DNA of 7,781 nucleotides from Pseudomonadota bacterium (lineage in GTDB: Bacteria > Pseudomonadota > Gammaproteobacteria > Burkholderiales > SG8-41), in the NCBI GenBank assembly GCA_023431245.1, contig JAEYXO010000354.1:1-7781 (forward strand). The letters run 5' to 3'. Position 1 is the first letter of the stretch. Each line of letters begins with the position of its first letter. This document shows positions 6,937 to 7,781 of the stretch, one piece after another. A program made the position numbers and the translations under genes. A model generated the notes under the pieces. It was not told the origin of the DNA, did no database searches, and saw only the letters and a program-made list of their open reading frames with translations.

Positions 6937-6952
6937 CTCCGCCGCGGCGGAG
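6937..6952. repeat. Perfect 16-bp palindrome between rnm and yciO
   Basis: CTCCGCCGCGGCGGAG reads identically on both strands and fills half of the 30-bp gap between the rnm stop and the yciO start. In the minus-strand transcript it could fold as a 6-bp GC stem with a CGCG loop. Its distal arm holds GGCGGAG, the only Shine-Dalgarno-like sequence before yciO (13 bases from the ATG). No U-tract follows, so it is not a standard intrinsic terminator. It could influence yciO translation or stabilise transcript ends, or be a protein-binding site. Confidence 0.5.
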
Positions 6953-6953
6953 A

Positions 6954-7781
6954 TCAGAATGCCGACCAGACCGGCGTACAGCCGGCCGGCAGCACCGGCA
7001 CGTTGCCGATGTCGCGATAACCTTCACCGGGACCGTGAAAATCGGAACCGGCGGAGGCCTGAAGGCCGAAACGCCGGGCATAACGCGCCCAGGTGACAAA
7101 CTCGTCCGGCGCGTGCGAACCCGTGACCACCTCGACGGCGGTTCCGCCCAGTCCGATGAATTCCTCCAGCAGACGCTCACACTGCTGCTGGTTCAGGGGA
7201 TAACGGCCCGGGTGCGCCAGCACGGCCACGCCGCCGCTGCCGGAAATCCAGTTCAGGGCCTCGGCCAGTCCGGCCCACTGGTGCGGCACATATCCCGGTT
7301 TTCCCGGCGTCAGGTAGCTGCGGAACACCGCATTGGTGTCCCGCGCATGCCCGGCTTCCACGAGGTAGCGGGCGAAATGCGCACGGCTGACCAGTTCCGG
7401 ATTTTTGGCATAACGCCGCGCGCCTTCCAGGCTGCCGGGTATGCCCGCCGCGGCCAGGCTCGCCGCGATGCGCTGCGCACGATGCTCCCGCCCACTGCGG
7501 ATCGCCGACAATCCCTCGTTGAGTGGCGCATGTGCAGGATCGATGCACAGCCCGACGACATGGAGGGTCACTTCCTCCCATTGCACGGAAATCTCGACCC
7601 CGTCGATCAAACGGATTCCCCAGACGCCAGCGGCCTCGCGCGCCGCCGCCAAGCCGCCGATTTCGTCGTGATCCGTCAGTGCCAGCATGTCCACTCCCCG
7701 CTGCACCGCGCGCTCCACCAGCAGTTCCGGCCCCAGCATGCCGTCAGAAAAAGTGGAATGGCTGTGTAAATCGACCTTCAT
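6954..7781 (-). CDS. rnm: PHP-domain 5'-3' exoribonuclease / 3',5'-nucleoside bisphosphate phosphatase (RNase AM, YciV)
   Basis: This 275-residue PHP-family phosphoesterase resembles E. coli RNase AM (YciV/TrpH, about 293 residues). The family removes nucleotides from RNA 5' ends, including rRNA maturation and short RNA turnover, and hydrolyses pAp-type 3',5'-bisphosphates. The metal-binding motifs are complete: DLHSHSTFSDG with H6, H8 and D13; LTDHDE with D37-H38; GVEIS with E63; LHVVG with H74; H135 in SRAHFARYLVE; VLAHPGRY with H190; and GSDFHGPG with D247 and H249. GKPGYVPHQWAGLAEAL (160-176) is also shared with the E. coli protein. The ATG at 7781-7779 is the last codon of the window and fits the usual N-terminus (M-x-x-DLHSHS), so the gene appears complete, but its ribosome site and promoter are outside. 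It is first of the visible minus-strand set rnm-yciO-trpS. A trunk PHP domain like this is unlike the degenerate one in DnaE2 here. Confidence 0.93.
   Translation of the reverse strand: MKVDLHSHSTFSDGMLGPELLVERAVQRGVDMLALTDHDEIGGLAAAREAAGVWGIRLIDGVEISVQWEEVTLHVVGLCIDPAHAPLNEGLSAIRSGREHRAQRIAASLAAAGIPGSLEGARRYAKNPELVSRAHFARYLVEAGHARDTNAVFRSYLTPGKPGYVPHQWAGLAEALNWISGSGGVAVLAHPGRYPLNQQQCERLLEEFIGLGGTAVEVVTGSHAPDEFVTWARYARRFGLQASAGSDFHGPGEGYRDIGNVPVLPAGCTPVWSAF

Noticed and set aside
6090..7769. A 559-codon open frame on the plus strand
   Set aside because: It runs antisense through yciO and rnm, whose protein families are unmistakable. Its Gln/Arg/Pro/Ala-rich product has no recognisable motif, as expected for an antisense shadow in GC-rich DNA.

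Overview
The window is a gene-dense, GC-rich stretch of proteobacterial chromosome. Protein resemblance, as remembered from the families, points to a beta- or gammaproteobacterium: the YciO and RNase AM (Rnm/YciV) proteins follow their E. coli counterparts closely, the TrpRS is the roughly 400-residue form common in those classes, and an imuA-imuB-dnaE2 cassette is present. I cannot fix the genus from sequence alone.

Left half, plus strand (1-4906): the SOS-type mutagenesis cassette. It holds the 3' end of imuA, a complete imuB (an inactive Y-family polymerase relative that acts as an adaptor) and a complete dnaE2 (error-prone C-family polymerase). Spacing is short (53 bp, then 9 bp), so this is almost certainly one transcript. 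Its promoter and any LexA operator lie upstream of the window. The three products are expected to form the translesion 'mutasome' on the beta sliding clamp.

Right half, minus strand (4922-7781): three housekeeping genes read in the order rnm/yciV (PHP-domain 5'-3' exoribonuclease/nucleotide phosphatase), yciO (TsaC/Sua5 paralogue) and trpS (tryptophanyl-tRNA synthetase). rnm and yciO are 30 bp apart, separated by a perfect 16-bp palindrome. trpS follows after a 172-bp gap with an AT-rich core that may hold its own promoter. trpS and dnaE2 converge with only 15 bp between their stop codons.

I see no tRNA, rRNA, CRISPR array, insertion sequence or unknown multi-gene system. The points most worth checking are: a four-cysteine pattern in TrpRS resembling the [4Fe-4S] site of Thermotoga TrpRS; a consensus-like clamp-binding pentapeptide (QLALF) in DnaE2 while ImuB shows no clear one; a YciO protein that is easily mislabelled as the essential t6A enzyme; and small inverted repeats in the two minus-strand intergenic gaps.
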